64,000 nt of DNA, taken from positions 1-64,000 of the forward strand of contig CALXBH010000072.1 of the NCBI GenBank assembly GCA_944386475.1, written 5' to 3'. The DNA is from an uncultured Clostridia bacterium. GTDB lineage: Bacteria > Bacillota > Clostridia > Oscillospirales > Ruminococcaceae. The notes below the pieces were generated by a model. It had not been told where the DNA came from. It made no database searches and saw nothing but the letters and a program-made list of their open reading frames with translations. The translations under genes were made by a program, and so were the position numbers. Position 1 is the stretch's first letter; each line of letters opens with the position of its first letter. This document shows positions 20,936-30,716 of the stretch, one piece after another.

Positions 20936-22855
20936 TCATTCCTCCTCGGACAGCAGCATCCACTCCTCCAAATCCGCCTCATGCTGAAGCTTAACTGCTT
21001 CCAGCCTGGCGCAAAGGTCGTTTAGCACCGTGTAGTCCGCCGTGTTTTCCGGCAGGGTCATGGCCTGCTGCAGCTCTTCGATCTCCGCCTCCCCTTGGGC
21101 GATCTGCTGCTCCAGCTGGCGCAGGCGGGTGCGGCGTTTAGTCTGTTCACTGCGCTGCTGCTTGCTGCGGTAGTTGCTTTTTGCCGCCTCGGTTGGCTGT
21201 TTAGGCGGGGCAGGAGTATTTACAACTTGTTGATTCTCTTTGCTTTTCTGCTCCAGGTAATCATCATACCGCCCCGGATACTCGGCAATCCCCTCGGGGG
21301 TGATTTCAAAAATCTTGGTGGGGATGGTGTTTAAAAAATACCGGTCGTGGGAGACAAACAAAAGCGTCCCGTCAAACTCCCGCAGGGCCTTTTCCAGCGC
21401 CTCTTTGCTGGGCAGGTCCAGATGGTTGGTGGGCTCGTCCAGCAGCAGGGTGTTGGCGTTTTGAGCCTCCAAAATCGCCAGGCAGAGCTTGGCCTTTTCG
21501 CCGCCGCTGACCACCGAGACCTTTTTGAACACGTTGTCTCCGGTGAGCCGTACCTTTCCCAAAAGGCCCCGCACCTCCCGCTCCGGCCAGGAGGGATACC
21601 GTTTCCACAGCTCTTCCAGCACGGTGCTGTCAGGGTCGAGAATCTGGTTTTCCTGCTCGTAATAGGCGGTCTTGACGTTTTGCCCCCAGCGGGCAGTTCC
21701 CTGCCGGGGGACAAGCCCCAGCAGGTTTTTTAACAGCGTGGATTTCCCCACGCCGTTGGGGCCGATCACCGCCGCTTTTTCTCCCCGGCGCAGGGAAAAG
21801 TGGATGGGCTCTTTGACCAATAGCTTCCGGCGATCCCCCGCCCCTACCGAGAGGGTGAGGTTTTCCACCTGCAGCACTTCCTTTACCGGCTCCATCCGGT
21901 AGGAAAAGGAAAACACCGGAGCCTTGAGCTCGGACGGCGGCTTTTCCTTGAGCTCCATGTTGGCCATTTGATGGATCCGGCTTTTGGCCCGGCTGGCCGT
22001 GGTCGCCCGGACAAGGTTGCGGTCCACATAGTCCTGCATGGCGGCGATTTGAGCCTGCTGCTGGTCGTATTCCTTCTGCATCCGCTCCATCCGCTCCTGC
22101 CGGAGCACCTTGTAGCGGGAATAGTTCCCCTTATACACCGTTAGCCGGGTGCGGTCAAGCTCCCAGATCTTTAAGACCATCTTGTCCAGAAAATACCGGT
22201 CGTGGGAAACCACCAGCAAAGCGCCTTTATAGCCTTGCAGATATTCTTCCAGCCAGGAGAGGGTGGGAAAATCCAGGTGGTTGGTAGGCTCGTCCAGCAT
22301 TAAAAGCTCCGGCTCCTCCAGCAGAAGGCGTGCCAGGGCAAGCCGGGTCTTTTCCCCGCCGGACAGGGTGTTGATCCGGGTGTCATAGGCCTTGTCCGAA
22401 AAGCCCATGCCTCCCAGCACCGTTTTGATCTTCACTTCGATGCCGTAGCCGTCGTTGCCCTCAAAATAAGCGGACAGGCGGCTGTATTCCCGAGCCAGGC
22501 GGTCGTATTCCCCGTCCTTTTGGGCGTGGGAAGCCATCTCCTGCTCCAGCTGGCGCATATCCTCCTGGGCCTTGAGCAAAGGGGAAAACACCGTCAGCAT
22601 CTCCCCCCAGATGGTCCCCTCCCGGGACAGGCCGGTATTTTGCTCCAGATACCCAACCGTCAGGCCGCTTTTTTTGCCCACTTCTCCCATGTCGGAGGAA
22701 AGCCTTCCGCATAAAATGTTGAGCAGGGTGGTTTTTCCTGCCCCGTTGACGCCGATCAGGCCGATCCGGTCCCTGTCCTCCACGGACAGGTCGATATTTT
22801 CTAAAATGGTCTTTTCCCCAAAGCTTTTGGAGATCCCGTTTAACGATACCAGCAT
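20936..22855 (-). CDS. ABC-F family ATP-binding protein (Uup/YdiF-like)
   Basis: The 639-aa soluble protein has two ABC domains and no membrane segments. Domain 1: GVNGAGKTT, LSGGEKTRLALARLL, LLMLDEPTNHLD. Domain 2: GPNGVGKST, VSGGEKAKLCLAILE, LLLDEPTNHLD. The linker is charged (YSRYKVLRQERMERMQKEY), and a C-terminal coiled coil of about 80 residues (LRQLEQQIAQGEAEIEELQQ) matches the Uup/YdiF group. ABC-F proteins act at the ribosome. No leader suggesting antibiotic induction was seen, so housekeeping translation assistance is more likely than resistance. Confidence 0.92.
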   Translation of the reverse strand: MLVSLNGISKSFGEKTILENIDLSVEDRDRIGLIGVNGAGKTTLLNILCGRLSSDMGEVGKKSGLTVGYLEQNTGLSREGTIWGEMLTVFSPLLKAQEDMRQLEQEMASHAQKDGEYDRLAREYSRLSAYFEGNDGYGIEVKIKTVLGGMGFSDKAYDTRINTLSGGEKTRLALARLLLEEPELLMLDEPTNHLDFPTLSWLEEYLQGYKGALLVVSHDRYFLDKMVLKIWELDRTRLTVYKGNYSRYKVLRQERMERMQKEYDQQQAQIAAMQDYVDRNLVRATTASRAKSRIHQMANMELKEKPPSELKAPVFSFSYRMEPVKEVLQVENLTLSVGAGDRRKLLVKEPIHFSLRRGEKAAVIGPNGVGKSTLLKNLLGLVPRQGTARWGQNVKTAYYEQENQILDPDSTVLEELWKRYPSWPEREVRGLLGKVRLTGDNVFKKVSVVSGGEKAKLCLAILEAQNANTLLLDEPTNHLDLPSKEALEKALREFDGTLLFVSHDRYFLNTIPTKIFEITPEGIAEYPGRYDDYLEQKSKENQQVVNTPAPPKQPTEAAKSNYRSKQQRSEQTKRRTRLRQLEQQIAQGEAEIEELQQAMTLPENTADYTVLNDLCARLEAVKLQHEADLEEWMLLSEEE

Positions 22856-23002
22856 ATGATAGGTAACCTTTCTTTTCTGTAAAATCCGGCGGCATGGAGG
22901 ATTCCCTTTCCCGCCGGCACATCCTACTAGCTATTGTAGCGGAAATCAAAGCATTTGACAATGTGGACAAAAAATTTCTTTGGGATTGGCTTTTCCGCCC
23001 TT

Positions 23003-23029
23003 TTTACAAACCCGAAAATATGCTATAGT
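23003..23029 (+). promoter_or_regulatory. Putative promoter of the YitT-family gene
   Basis: The extended -10 TGCTATAGT (hexamer 23024-23029) is preceded by TTTACA (23003-23008) at a short 15-bp spacing. Confidence 0.5.
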
Positions 23030-23064
23030 GATGATAGATTGAACCATCTTGGGGAGGAGATCCT

Positions 23065-23940
23065 ATGGAGAAAAAGCATCGTTCCATAAACTACTGGGAG
23101 GAGGCCCGCCGCCTGATCTTAATCGTGATCGCGTCGGTGATTATGGCCGCCAACATCAAAAGCTTTGTCCAGGCGGGAGGGCTGTTTCCCGGCGGCTTTA
23201 ACGGCCTGACCATCCTGATCCAGCGCAGCGCTCAAAAATTTGCCGGAATCGCGCTGCCCTTTACCCTGATTAACTTTTTGCTCAACGCGGTGCCGGCGGT
23301 GATAAGCTTTAAGTTCATCGGCAAAAAGTTCACCATTTATTCCTGCTTGATGATCGTTTTAACCAGCGTGCTCACCGATATTATCCCCGCCGTCCCTATC
23401 ACCGAGGACGTGCTGCTCATCTGTATTTTCGGCGGCATTATCAACGGCTTTGCCATCGGCCTGTGCCTGATGGGCCGGGCCACCAGCGGCGGCACCGATT
23501 TTATCGCGGTGGCGCTGTCCAACCGGCTTAATATCGACGCGTGGAACTATGTGTTTTTAGGAAACGCCGCCATGCTGGTGGTGGCGGGGCTTTTGTTCGG
23601 CTGGGAGCAGGCTTTGTACTCCATCATCTTCCAGTTTGCCTCCACCCAGGTGGTGCGGATGCTCAACGCCCGGTATAAGCGCAACACCCTGTTTATCATC
23701 TCGGACGATTCTGAAGAGATCTACGACCGCATCCGCCAAACTACCCACCACAGCGCCACCATGTTCCACGGCACCGGTTTATACAACGGCGAGCCCCGCA
23801 CCATGCTGTACACGGTGATCTCGGGCGACCAGGTGAAAGAGATGACCAAAACCGTCCGGGAGATCGACCCTCATGCCTTTATCAACGTCATCAAAACCGA
23901 CCAGGTGGCGGGGAACTTTTACCAGCAGCCGGACGATTAA
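23065..23940 (+). CDS. YitT family membrane protein (DUF161/DUF2179)
   Basis: The 291-aa protein has five to six membrane segments. They include LILIVIASVIMAANIKSFVQ and the conserved GGLFPGGFNGLTIL and GRATSGGTDFIAV loops. A soluble C-terminal DUF2179 domain follows (KRNTLFIISDD to DPHAFINVIKTDQVAGNFY, given in part). GGGGAGGAG precedes the ATG. The family's function is not established. The gene stands alone between its promoter and a strong terminator. Confidence 0.93.
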   Translation: MEKKHRSINYWEEARRLILIVIASVIMAANIKSFVQAGGLFPGGFNGLTILIQRSAQKFAGIALPFTLINFLLNAVPAVISFKFIGKKFTIYSCLMIVLTSVLTDIIPAVPITEDVLLICIFGGIINGFAIGLCLMGRATSGGTDFIAVALSNRLNIDAWNYVFLGNAAMLVVAGLLFGWEQALYSIIFQFASTQVVRMLNARYKRNTLFIISDDSEEIYDRIRQTTHHSATMFHGTGLYNGEPRTMLYTVISGDQVKEMTKTVREIDPHAFINVIKTDQVAGNFYQQPDD

Positions 23941-23963
23941 TCCCCGGCAAAAAAACATTACAT

Positions 23964-23998
23964 AAGGCCGGAACGGTTTGCGTTCCGGCCTTGTTTAT
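23964..23998 (+). terminator. Terminator after the YitT-family gene
   Basis: AAGGCCGGAACG and CGTTCCGGCCTT form a 12-bp stem with a GTTTG loop and a TTGTTTAT tail. A degenerate copy of the right arm recurs at about 24129-24150. Confidence 0.8.
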
Positions 23999-24022
23999 AG
24001 AGAACCTAAAAATAAGCGTTTG

Positions 24023-24121
24023 AATCATCAAAAACGGCGACATGTGCGGCGTTTTTGATATACAGCAAATTCCGTGGCCACGGAATTTGCCGGGATAGTG
24101 CGTCGACTTTATCGACGCACT
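24023..24121. repeat. Dispersed multi-hairpin intergenic repeat, copy A
   Basis: Three hairpins follow one another: ATCAAAAACG/CGTTTTTGAT (24027-24059), a perfect 26-bp palindrome GCAAATTCCGTG-GC-CACGGAATTTGC (24065-24090), and AGTGCGTCGA/TCGACGCACT (24097-24121). The first two match copy B at 39967-40034. Confidence 0.75.
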
Positions 24122-24158
24122 AAGAACGAAACGGTTTGCGTTCCGGCCTTATGGCTAT

Positions 24159-25136
24159 TTATTCTTCATCCTGTTCCCGCCGCTCCTTCCGGTACTCGCC
24201 GGGGGTGATTCCCATCACATCCCGGAACAGCCGGTGGAAAAAGCTGTTGTTTTCATACCCTACCGCGGCGGCAATCTCGTTGACCGAAAGGGAGGTCTTT
24301 TGAAGCAGGGAGCAGGCCGCCTGCAAGCGGTGTTCCTGCAAAAGCTCCTTAAAGGTCTTGCCCGTGCCCTGCTTTAACAGCCTGCTCACCGAGGAAGGCT
24401 GTTCCCTGAGGCTTTGGGCCAGCTCGCCGAGGGTAGCGGTCTTGTAGTGCTCCTCAATATACCGGCGGGCCGCCAGCACCACCACATCCTCAAAGCGGTT
24501 GGGGGAATCCCGGCGCAAAGTTTTCGCGTATTTGCCCAGGTACAAAAACAATAAAACCATCAGCGCCCGGTTGATGTCGTCCTGCGGCTCCGGGTCGTTG
24601 AGCAAAGAGTCGATGAGGTTTTCCATCAGGTTTTCGATCTGCAAGATCCCCTTGGCGCTGAACAGCAAAAACTGCCCTCTGCCTTTTTTGCGGCGCAAAA
24701 GCTCCACCAAAAAGCCGGTCAGGGGGGTGTCCGCCCCGGTGAGGAAGGCGGGCTGCTCAAAAAACTCCGGCAGGATGATTAAATTGATGCCAATGTCATA
24801 CAGGGAGGCCGCCTTCACCTCGTGGCGGATCTGCTGGTTTAAAAACAAAAGATCCCCCTCGTTCATGGTGACGGTCACCCCGTCGATCACATGGGTGATG
24901 CTTCCCCGGCAGACGTACATCACCTCCACATAGTTGTGACGGTGGGCGGGAAAATCGGCAAACCGGGTGTGAGGGCGCACGGCGATGAGCTTCCCCTGCT
25001 TTAGCATCTTGCCGCTGTCGATGACAAACTCCCGGCTGCTTGTATAAAGCTCTTTTTCCACGCCGGAATTGCGGGCTAACAGTTTTTGCTCCTCCGGCGT
25101 GATCTGTTGGAGCTGTTCCATCAAATTCGGATTCAA
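24159..25136 (-). CDS. AraC family transcriptional regulator, probable rhamnose regulator
   Basis: The product is about 325 aa if the TTG at 25136 is used, chosen because GAGGTG lies 6 bp upstream; no good site precedes other candidates. The N-terminal cupin-like sensing domain (FPAHRHNYVEVMYVCRG, VTMNEGDLLFLNQQIRHEV) is followed by a two-HTH AraC domain (TATLGELAQSLREQPSSVSR, VNEIAAAVGYENNSFFHRLF, GITPGEYRKER). It lies after a terminator downstream of rhaBAD on the same strand. By position it likely activates rhaBAD in response to rhamnose; this is inference, and the low start-codon strength suggests low expression. Confidence 0.85.
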   Translation of the reverse strand: MNPNLMEQLQQITPEEQKLLARNSGVEKELYTSSREFVIDSGKMLKQGKLIAVRPHTRFADFPAHRHNYVEVMYVCRGSITHVIDGVTVTMNEGDLLFLNQQIRHEVKAASLYDIGINLIILPEFFEQPAFLTGADTPLTGFLVELLRRKKGRGQFLLFSAKGILQIENLMENLIDSLLNDPEPQDDINRALMVLLFLYLGKYAKTLRRDSPNRFEDVVVLAARRYIEEHYKTATLGELAQSLREQPSSVSRLLKQGTGKTFKELLQEHRLQAACSLLQKTSLSVNEIAAAVGYENNSFFHRLFRDVMGITPGEYRKERREQDEE

Positions 25137-25204
25137 AAAAGACACCTCAACACACAAGTTTAAAGAGACCGCCGCGCAGCTGCGCCGATCTCTTCTCCAG
25201 AAAA

Positions 25205-25235
25205 CAGCAAGGGAGAACCGAAGCGGCTCTCCCTT
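25205..25235 (-). terminator. Terminator of rhaBAD
   Basis: On the minus strand AAGGGAGAGCCG pairs with CGGTTCTCCCTT (one G-U pair) around a short loop, followed by TTGCTGTTTTC. It separates rhaD from the regulator gene. Confidence 0.75.
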
Positions 25236-25270
25236 GTGGGGGAGGATGTCTTTATTGTAACATCCTTTTT

Positions 25271-26098
25271 CTATTTTTCATAGAGGAATTTTTCCGGCAG
25301 CGTCACACAAAAGTCCCTGGCCAGGGCCCGGAACTCATCCGGCTGGATGGTCTGGCGCTTATGAGGCGTCATGGACAGCACCTTCACCAAAATCTCCGCC
25401 GCTTTTTCCACCGTGTGGGCCAGCCCGAAGGTTAAATCAAAGGTTTCCCCCGAGCAGAAGATGCCGTGATGGGCCCACACCGCTACATCGTATTGTTCCA
25501 TCAGCTTGGAGGTCTCCACCGCGATATCCCGTCCGCCCGGGACCATCCAGCCCACCACGCCGATGCCGGAGGGGAACACCACCGGGCATTCGGTGGCCAT
25601 TTCCCACAGCTCCCGGGTGAACACTTCGTCGGTTAAGGGGAGCACAAAGGTCAGGGCGATCACGTTGGTGGCGTGGCAGTGATAGATCACCCGGTGGGCG
25701 CCGTTTGTCACTCGCTTTTTCACCTCGTGGTTCATCAGGTGGGAGGGAAGCTCGCTGGTGGGACGTCCGCCCCCAGTGAGCCCCCAGACGGTCTGGTACC
25801 GCTCGCCCGCTTCATCCAGCCGGATGACCGCCAGGGTGTCGGCGGGATCCACCGTCACGTTGCGCATAAATTTTCCCGATCCCGTCACCAGGAAGTATTC
25901 CCCCGAAAGGCCGGGAACGGAGGTGCCAATATCCTCCCAGGGGCGGTCAAAGGAAAGCTCTTCCTTCACCGATTCGATCTCCTCGGGTTTGATGCGGTAG
26001 CTTAAATTGCCCCCGTTTCGTTCATGCCAGCCCTGGCGGAACCCATCGTCCGCCATGCGGATAAAGCCCTGTACAAAGGGCGCTTGTAACATCTCCAT
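25271..26098 (-). CDS. rhaD: Rhamnulose-1-phosphate aldolase
   Basis: This zinc-dependent class II aldolase cleaves L-rhamnulose 1-phosphate to dihydroxyacetone phosphate and L-lactaldehyde. The 275-aa product has GFRQGWHERNGGNLSYR near the N-terminus, the metal-binding HCHATNVIAL and the second His pair in VWAHHGIFCSG. All fit RhaD rather than the shorter fuculose aldolase. It is the third gene of rhaB-rhaA-rhaD, 29 bp after rhaA. Confidence 0.96.
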   Translation of the reverse strand: MEMLQAPFVQGFIRMADDGFRQGWHERNGGNLSYRIKPEEIESVKEELSFDRPWEDIGTSVPGLSGEYFLVTGSGKFMRNVTVDPADTLAVIRLDEAGERYQTVWGLTGGGRPTSELPSHLMNHEVKKRVTNGAHRVIYHCHATNVIALTFVLPLTDEVFTRELWEMATECPVVFPSGIGVVGWMVPGGRDIAVETSKLMEQYDVAVWAHHGIFCSGETFDLTFGLAHTVEKAAEILVKVLSMTPHKRQTIQPDEFRALARDFCVTLPEKFLYEK

Positions 26099-26127
26099 GA
26101 CCGTTCGCTCCTTTTCCTCGTGGTTTA

Positions 26128-27378
26128 TTATACCCGTTTTGATAAGACGTCCTTTTCGTACCGGCGGACTTCCTCAAGCCAGCTTTCCCCGGCAGGGACG
26201 CCGTTTTGCTCGCAGAAATGCTCCCACACGTCGCCGAAAGGATAGGTTTTCAGTTCCTCCTGCATCACCATCAGTTCGGTGTAGTTCCCCTCCAGCTGGA
26301 GCTGCTTTAACGCCTCGTTGGGGGTGAGCAGGGCGTACAAAAGGGCCTTTTGCATGTTGCGCATTCCCGTTACCCAGGCGGCTACCCGGTTGATGCTGGC
26401 GTCAAAGTAATCCAGCGCCAAAAGCACCCGGTCGGCCGCGTCGTTGCGGATGATCTCCTTGGCGATCTCCCGGGTTTCGTCGTCAAACAGCACCACATGG
26501 TCGCTGTCCCACCGCACCGCCCGGGTGACGTGCAGGGCGATCTTGTCGTTAAACAGCAGCATGGAAGGGATTTTATCCGACACCATTTCGGTGGGGTGAT
26601 AATGCCCGTTGTCCATCAGGCTTAAAATCCCGTTTTTGGAAGCGTAGTTAATGCAAAACTCGCTGGAGCCCACGGTATAGGATTCCAGCCCGATGCCGAA
26701 CACCTTGGATTCCAGGCAGACATATACCTTGCTTTTGTCGTAATCCTCTGCCAAAATCTGATCCAGGGAGTCTTTAAACCGCGCCCGGGGGGACAGCCGG
26801 TCGGCGGGGATATCCTTATAGCCGTCGGGGATCCAGATGTTCATGGCGCAGGGCTGCCCCAGTTCCTCCGCGAAATACTGGGAGATGCGCAGGCAGGCCT
26901 TGCCGTGGTTAATCCAAAACCGGCGGATTTCCTCGTCGGGGCTTGACAGGGTAAAGGGCTCCGCTTTAGGATGGGAGAAAAAGGTGGGGTTAAAATCCAG
27001 CCCCAGTCCCCGCTCTTTGGCGAACTCCACCCATTTGGCAAAGTGCTTGGGCTCCAGTTGATCCCGGTCTGCCCACTCGCCGTCCTCAAAGATGGCGTAG
27101 CTGGCGTGGAGGTTTAATTTGTGCTTGCCGGGGATAAGCCGCAGCGCCTCGTCGATGTCCTCCATCAGCTCTTTTGGGGTGCGCGCTTTTCCCGGGTAAT
27201 TGCCGGTGGTCTGGATGCCGCCCGAAAGAGGGCCTTTGGTGTCAAAGCCCTGGACGTCGTCCCCCTGCCAGCAGTGCATGGAAATGGGCATTCTGGAAAG
27301 GGTGGCAAGGGCCTTGTCCACATCCACGCCGATGGCGGCGTACCGCTGTTTTGCCTGTTCAAAACGCTCGTTGCTCAT
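26128..27378 (-). CDS. rhaA: L-rhamnose isomerase
   Basis: The enzyme converts L-rhamnose to L-rhamnulose. The start at 27378 ([10 protein letters not shown]) has AAGGAGG upstream; the open frame extends further but overlaps rhaB and lacks a site. The product is 416 aa. Recognisable segments are [41 protein letters not shown] and the metal-site region [20 protein letters not shown]. It lies 13 bp after rhaB. Confidence 0.97.
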   Translation of the reverse strand: MSNERFEQAKQRYAAIGVDVDKALATLSRMPISMHCWQGDDVQGFDTKGPLSGGIQTTGNYPGKARTPKELMEDIDEALRLIPGKHKLNLHASYAIFEDGEWADRDQLEPKHFAKWVEFAKERGLGLDFNPTFFSHPKAEPFTLSSPDEEIRRFWINHGKACLRISQYFAEELGQPCAMNIWIPDGYKDIPADRLSPRARFKDSLDQILAEDYDKSKVYVCLESKVFGIGLESYTVGSSEFCINYASKNGILSLMDNGHYHPTEMVSDKIPSMLLFNDKIALHVTRAVRWDSDHVVLFDDETREIAKEIIRNDAADRVLLALDYFDASINRVAAWVTGMRNMQKALLYALLTPNEALKQLQLEGNYTELMVMQEELKTYPFGDVWEHFCEQNGVPAGESWLEEVRRYEKDVLSKRV

Positions 27379-27391
27379 AAAAGAAGCCTCC

Positions 27392-28795
27392 TTAATCAAA
27401 AATTTCGATCTGCACGGATTTCTTGACCGTTTCTCTGGCCGCGTCAATGTCCGCAAATACACCGTTGCCCAGCATCTGGCCGATGATGTTGCCGATGGCG
27501 GTGGCCTCTTTGGGGCCCGCTAAAACCGGCTTGCCGGTAACCTTACCTGTCAGCTCGTTTAAATAATCGTCCTTGCAGCCGCCGCCCACAATATGGATGG
27601 CCGGGTAGGTTTTTCCGGTGACCGCTTCCAGCTCTTTGGCGGCTTTGCCGTAGCATTCCGCCAGGCTGTGATAGATGACGCTTAAAATCTCTCCCACCGA
27701 CTGGGGGACCGGCTGGCCGCTCTCTTCGCAGTAGTCTTTTACCGCCCCGGCCATGCTTTCGGGGGCCAAAAACCGGCCGTCGTTTGCATCCACCCGGGAG
27801 GGGAACTCCCCGCACGCCTTGGCTTTTTCGCACAGCGCGCCGAAGGATTCCTCCGGGGCCAGCTCCCGCCGCACCGACTGGATCATCCACAGCCCCATGA
27901 TATTTTTTAAGTACCGGAACCGGTAGCCCATGCCGCCCTCGCTGGTGAAGTTGTTCTGCCGGCTCTGTTCAGAGCAGTCGGCCTCTTCCCGCTCGGTGCC
28001 CATCAGCGACCAGGTGCCCGAGCTGATGTAAAGGGGCTGCTCTCCCGGAGAGGGGACTGCCAGCACCGCGGAGGCCGTGTCGTGGGTGGGGGGAAGGATC
28101 ACCTGCAAGTTAAGCCCCAGCTCCTTTTGAAGCTCCGGCCGAAGGTCCCCTAAACGGGTGCCGGGGGTTTTGATGGGGCAAAACCACTCCCTGGGATAAC
28201 CAAGCTTATCGATCAGCTCCCAGTCCCAGTCCTTGGTGACAGGGCTCACAAGCTGGGTGGTGGTGGCGTTTGTATATTCCGCCGCCTTTTTCCCGGTGAG
28301 CAAAAAATGAAAGTAATCCGGGATCATCAGCATGGTTTTCGCTTGCTTACAAAGCTCCGGGGTTTGGCGGCACACCGCCTGAAGCTGGTAGATGGTGTTA
28401 AAGGGCTGTTTTTGAATGCCCGTGCGGGCGTACAGCGCCTCTTCGGGAATGCGCTCGTACACCGCCTTGTCCATTCCTTGCGTCCGGCTGTCCCGGTAGC
28501 CCACGGTGTCCCCCAGGATGTTGTCTTTCTCGTCCAGCAGGACAAAGTCCACCGCCCAGGTGTCGATTCCCAGATACGCCGGGGAAACGCCCTGCTCCTT
28601 GCAGGCCTTGATCCCCGCCAAAATCTCGTTAAACAGCCGGGGGATATCCCAGCACAGATGGCCGTTTTTTTGCGTCAGCCCGTTGGGGAACCGGTAGACC
28701 TCCCGGGTGTTGAGCATGCCCTGCTCATCCAGCCAGCCCAGGATGTGCCGCCCGCTGGATGCGCCGATATCCACTGCCAGATAATATTCTGTCAT
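27392..28795 (-). CDS. rhaB: Rhamnulokinase
   Basis: This FGGY-family kinase phosphorylates L-rhamnulose at O1. The start is at 28795 ([17 protein letters not shown]), a canonical family start; the frame upstream is not protein-like. Its GGGGCGGC ribosome site is poor. The 467-aa product has the N-terminal nucleotide-binding [10 protein letters not shown], the ATP-site [15 protein letters not shown] and the domain-2 start [11 protein letters not shown]. It is the first gene of the rha operon. Confidence 0.96.
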   Translation of the reverse strand: MTEYYLAVDIGASSGRHILGWLDEQGMLNTREVYRFPNGLTQKNGHLCWDIPRLFNEILAGIKACKEQGVSPAYLGIDTWAVDFVLLDEKDNILGDTVGYRDSRTQGMDKAVYERIPEEALYARTGIQKQPFNTIYQLQAVCRQTPELCKQAKTMLMIPDYFHFLLTGKKAAEYTNATTTQLVSPVTKDWDWELIDKLGYPREWFCPIKTPGTRLGDLRPELQKELGLNLQVILPPTHDTASAVLAVPSPGEQPLYISSGTWSLMGTEREEADCSEQSRQNNFTSEGGMGYRFRYLKNIMGLWMIQSVRRELAPEESFGALCEKAKACGEFPSRVDANDGRFLAPESMAGAVKDYCEESGQPVPQSVGEILSVIYHSLAECYGKAAKELEAVTGKTYPAIHIVGGGCKDDYLNELTGKVTGKPVLAGPKEATAIGNIIGQMLGNGVFADIDAARETVKKSVQIEIFD

Positions 28796-28823
28796 AAGCC
28801 GCCCCGCTTTCCGTTTTTCTTTT

Positions 28824-28878
28824 ATTATAACGCCCCTTCGGCAGAAGGAAAAGGACGGTTTAGGGGAAAAACACCGTC
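28824..28878 (-). promoter_or_regulatory. rha operon promoter with adjacent inverted repeat
   Basis: On the minus strand a consensus TATAAT (28824-28829) has a very poor -35 (TTTTCC, 28847-28852), as in activator-dependent promoters. Directly upstream, GACGGT (28854-28859) and ACCGTC (28873-28878) form an inverted repeat with 13-bp spacing that could be an AraC-type operator or a small hairpin. Confidence 0.45.
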
Positions 28879-29034
28879 TTTTTTTGCAAAAAAATTGCCG
28901 GGAAACCAAAAAGCGCCATAAAAATCGCCTCCATAAAACGTATCGTTAATAGAAGGACGGAAAAGCCGTCGGGGCTGCTTGCCGCCCTTCTCATCATGAT
29001 GAAAAAAGAGGGTTCTCTTGAGGACGGGAAAACA

Positions 29035-29559
29035 ATGACCAATCAGGAATTTCAAAAAAACCTGCAAAAAATGCGGACAGGGAACCAGGACGGGCTGAAA
29101 GCCGTTTATGACGAATACGCAGGCGCGGCCTATGCCGTCTTTTTATCTCTGGTTAAAAATCCCCAGGATGCGGAAGATTTAACTGCCGACCTGTTTTTAA
29201 AGCTGTGGGACAAGGCGGATTCTTTCCGGCCGGGGACAGGGCACAAGGGCTGGCTGTTTACCATGGCCCGCAACCTGGGGCGGGATTTTCTCCGCCGGAA
29301 GGCTAGAGAGGTCCCCGGGGACATTCCGGAGGATATCCCCTCCCCTATGGAGGAGGAGCTTTTATCCCAGCAGCTTTCTTTTGAAGAGCTTTTGTCCCCT
29401 TTGGACGCCGACGCCCGGCGCATCGTCACTTTAAAGCTGCTGGGCGGCTTTCCCCTGCGGGAGATCGCCGGGCTTTTAAAGCTCCCCATGGGAACAGTGG
29501 CCTGGAAATACCGCAACGCCCTAACCGCCATCAAGGAGGCTGTCAAGGATGAACAATAA
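29035..29559 (+). CDS. RNA polymerase sigma factor, ECF-like
   Basis: The product is 174 aa from the ATG at 29035 (MTNQEFQKNL), the start best supported by an upstream GAGGACGGGA; an ATG pair at 28996 has no ribosome site. Sigma region 2 includes YAVFLSLVKNPQDAEDLTADLFLKLWD and KGWLFTMARNLGRDFLRR. Region 4 has DADARRIVTLKLLGGFPLREIAGLLKLPMGTVAWKYRNAL (both given for orientation in part). No region 3 is present, which makes it ECF-type. Its 3' end overlaps the next gene by 11 bp. Confidence 0.92.
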   Translation: MTNQEFQKNLQKMRTGNQDGLKAVYDEYAGAAYAVFLSLVKNPQDAEDLTADLFLKLWDKADSFRPGTGHKGWLFTMARNLGRDFLRRKAREVPGDIPEDIPSPMEEELLSQQLSFEELLSPLDADARRIVTLKLLGGFPLREIAGLLKLPMGTVAWKYRNALTAIKEAVKDEQ

Positions 29560-30628
29560 TGCCATACAAAATATTCTGATTCATAAAGCCCCTCAGCCGG
29601 AGCCCTCCCTGTGGGAGCGGATCAATGCCGAGCTGCCGGAAAAAGAATTCGTCCCCGCTAGGAAGGCCGGGGTCAAGATCCTGCGCATCGCCCTGCCGGC
29701 AGTCGCCGCCGTTTTTGTATTCTGCGCAGTGGCGGGGAGCGTCTATCTGCTCTATCCCTTTCAGGTCGGCGTTTCCAGAGATGGAATCGCCGGGTTAAAT
29801 GCCGACGATATGTACAACTATCTCCCTTCTTCCCAGGTAGCGGCAGGCGTCCTGGAAGTACAGGGGGAATCGGATGCTTACGAGAACGCCGGTTCTCAAA
29901 GCTCTAACCAGCAGGAAGAAAACGCCGCCGGTTCGGTAGAAAGCGGCCAGACGACGATACTCCCCTCGTTCCAGCTTCCTAACATCCCTGCGGGCGGCGG
30001 AGATCCGGGCAGCATTTCTCTCAGCCGTTTTGAGGGCTTTCAGGAATCCCAGTTAAAAGACGCCTGCGCCGCCGTGCAGGCCACCGTCACCGGCATACGG
30101 GAGATTTCCCGCCGCTGGGAGCTAAATGGGGAGGCGCATGAGGAATCCGCCTATGTTTACACACTGACGGTGGATAAGCTCATTTACACTGAGGTTTCGA
30201 GTATCAAGGAGGGGGAACCCCTGACCCTGGAGGTGCCCGCCGGCGGGTCCGAGGACGGCAGGCTGGAGCAATACGGCACCTATGTCCTCCCCGTAGCCGA
30301 CTTAGGGACGTCAGCCGTTCCCGAAGGCGCTGTCATGGTGGAGGGGAACGCTTCCCGGGAATCCCGCTACGGAATTGTGGGATCTGACTTTTTCCAGATC
30401 CGCGTGTATGACGACGGCGGCACCGGCGCTTATTATTTTTACTCCTGGTACAAAAGCCTGCTCACCGGCGACGCTGAATCTTTGGTATTTAACGGGACGG
30501 GCTCGAACCAGACCGCTTCCGCCGGGGATTCCTCCGGGGAAGAGGCCGCCTATTATCCCGTTATGCGGTATGACGGTCAGTTTTTACAGGACTACCACGA
30601 CCTGATCGTCAGGCAAAAAGAGCAATGA
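29549..30628 (+). CDS. Membrane-anchored protein, probable sigma-factor partner
   Basis: The 359-aa product starts inside the sigma gene, a usual arrangement for anti-sigma factors. It has a short N-terminal cytosolic part of about 43 residues, one membrane segment (ILRIALPAVAAVFVFCAVAGSVYLLYPF region), a Ser/Gln/Asn-rich linker and an extracytoplasmic beta-rich domain (DACAAVQATVTGIRE, YTLTVDKLIY, KEGEPLTLEVPAGG). The cytosolic part lacks a clear zinc-binding HxxxCxxC. An anti-sigma role is inferred from position only. The outer domain resembles part of the lipoprotein at 36783. Confidence 0.75.
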   Translation: MNNNAIQNILIHKAPQPEPSLWERINAELPEKEFVPARKAGVKILRIALPAVAAVFVFCAVAGSVYLLYPFQVGVSRDGIAGLNADDMYNYLPSSQVAAGVLEVQGESDAYENAGSQSSNQQEENAAGSVESGQTTILPSFQLPNIPAGGGDPGSISLSRFEGFQESQLKDACAAVQATVTGIREISRRWELNGEAHEESAYVYTLTVDKLIYTEVSSIKEGEPLTLEVPAGGSEDGRLEQYGTYVLPVADLGTSAVPEGAVMVEGNASRESRYGIVGSDFFQIRVYDDGGTGAYYFYSWYKSLLTGDAESLVFNGTGSNQTASAGDSSGEEAAYYPVMRYDGQFLQDYHDLIVRQKEQ

Positions 30629-30716
30629 CCAAAATCCGGCAAACACCCCGAAAAAGAGAGTTCATTCGCTTTTAAAAAAACCTGTATGTATTTCATAAAA
30701 AAGGGATGTGTTCACG

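Noticed and set aside
24120..24158. Terminator of the AraC-type gene in the GAACG...CGTTC repeat
   Set aside because: The stem is short and no T-run follows on the minus strand; treated as a degenerate copy of the neighbouring terminator arm.
28855..28885. Plus-strand terminator formed by GACGGT...ACCGTCTTTTTTT
   Set aside because: No plus-strand gene lies upstream to terminate and the stem is only 6 bp; an operator reading is kept at low confidence.
28996..29034. Start of the sigma factor at the ATG-ATG pair at 28996
   Set aside because: No ribosome site there; the ATG at 29035 has a purine-rich site and yields the usual family start.
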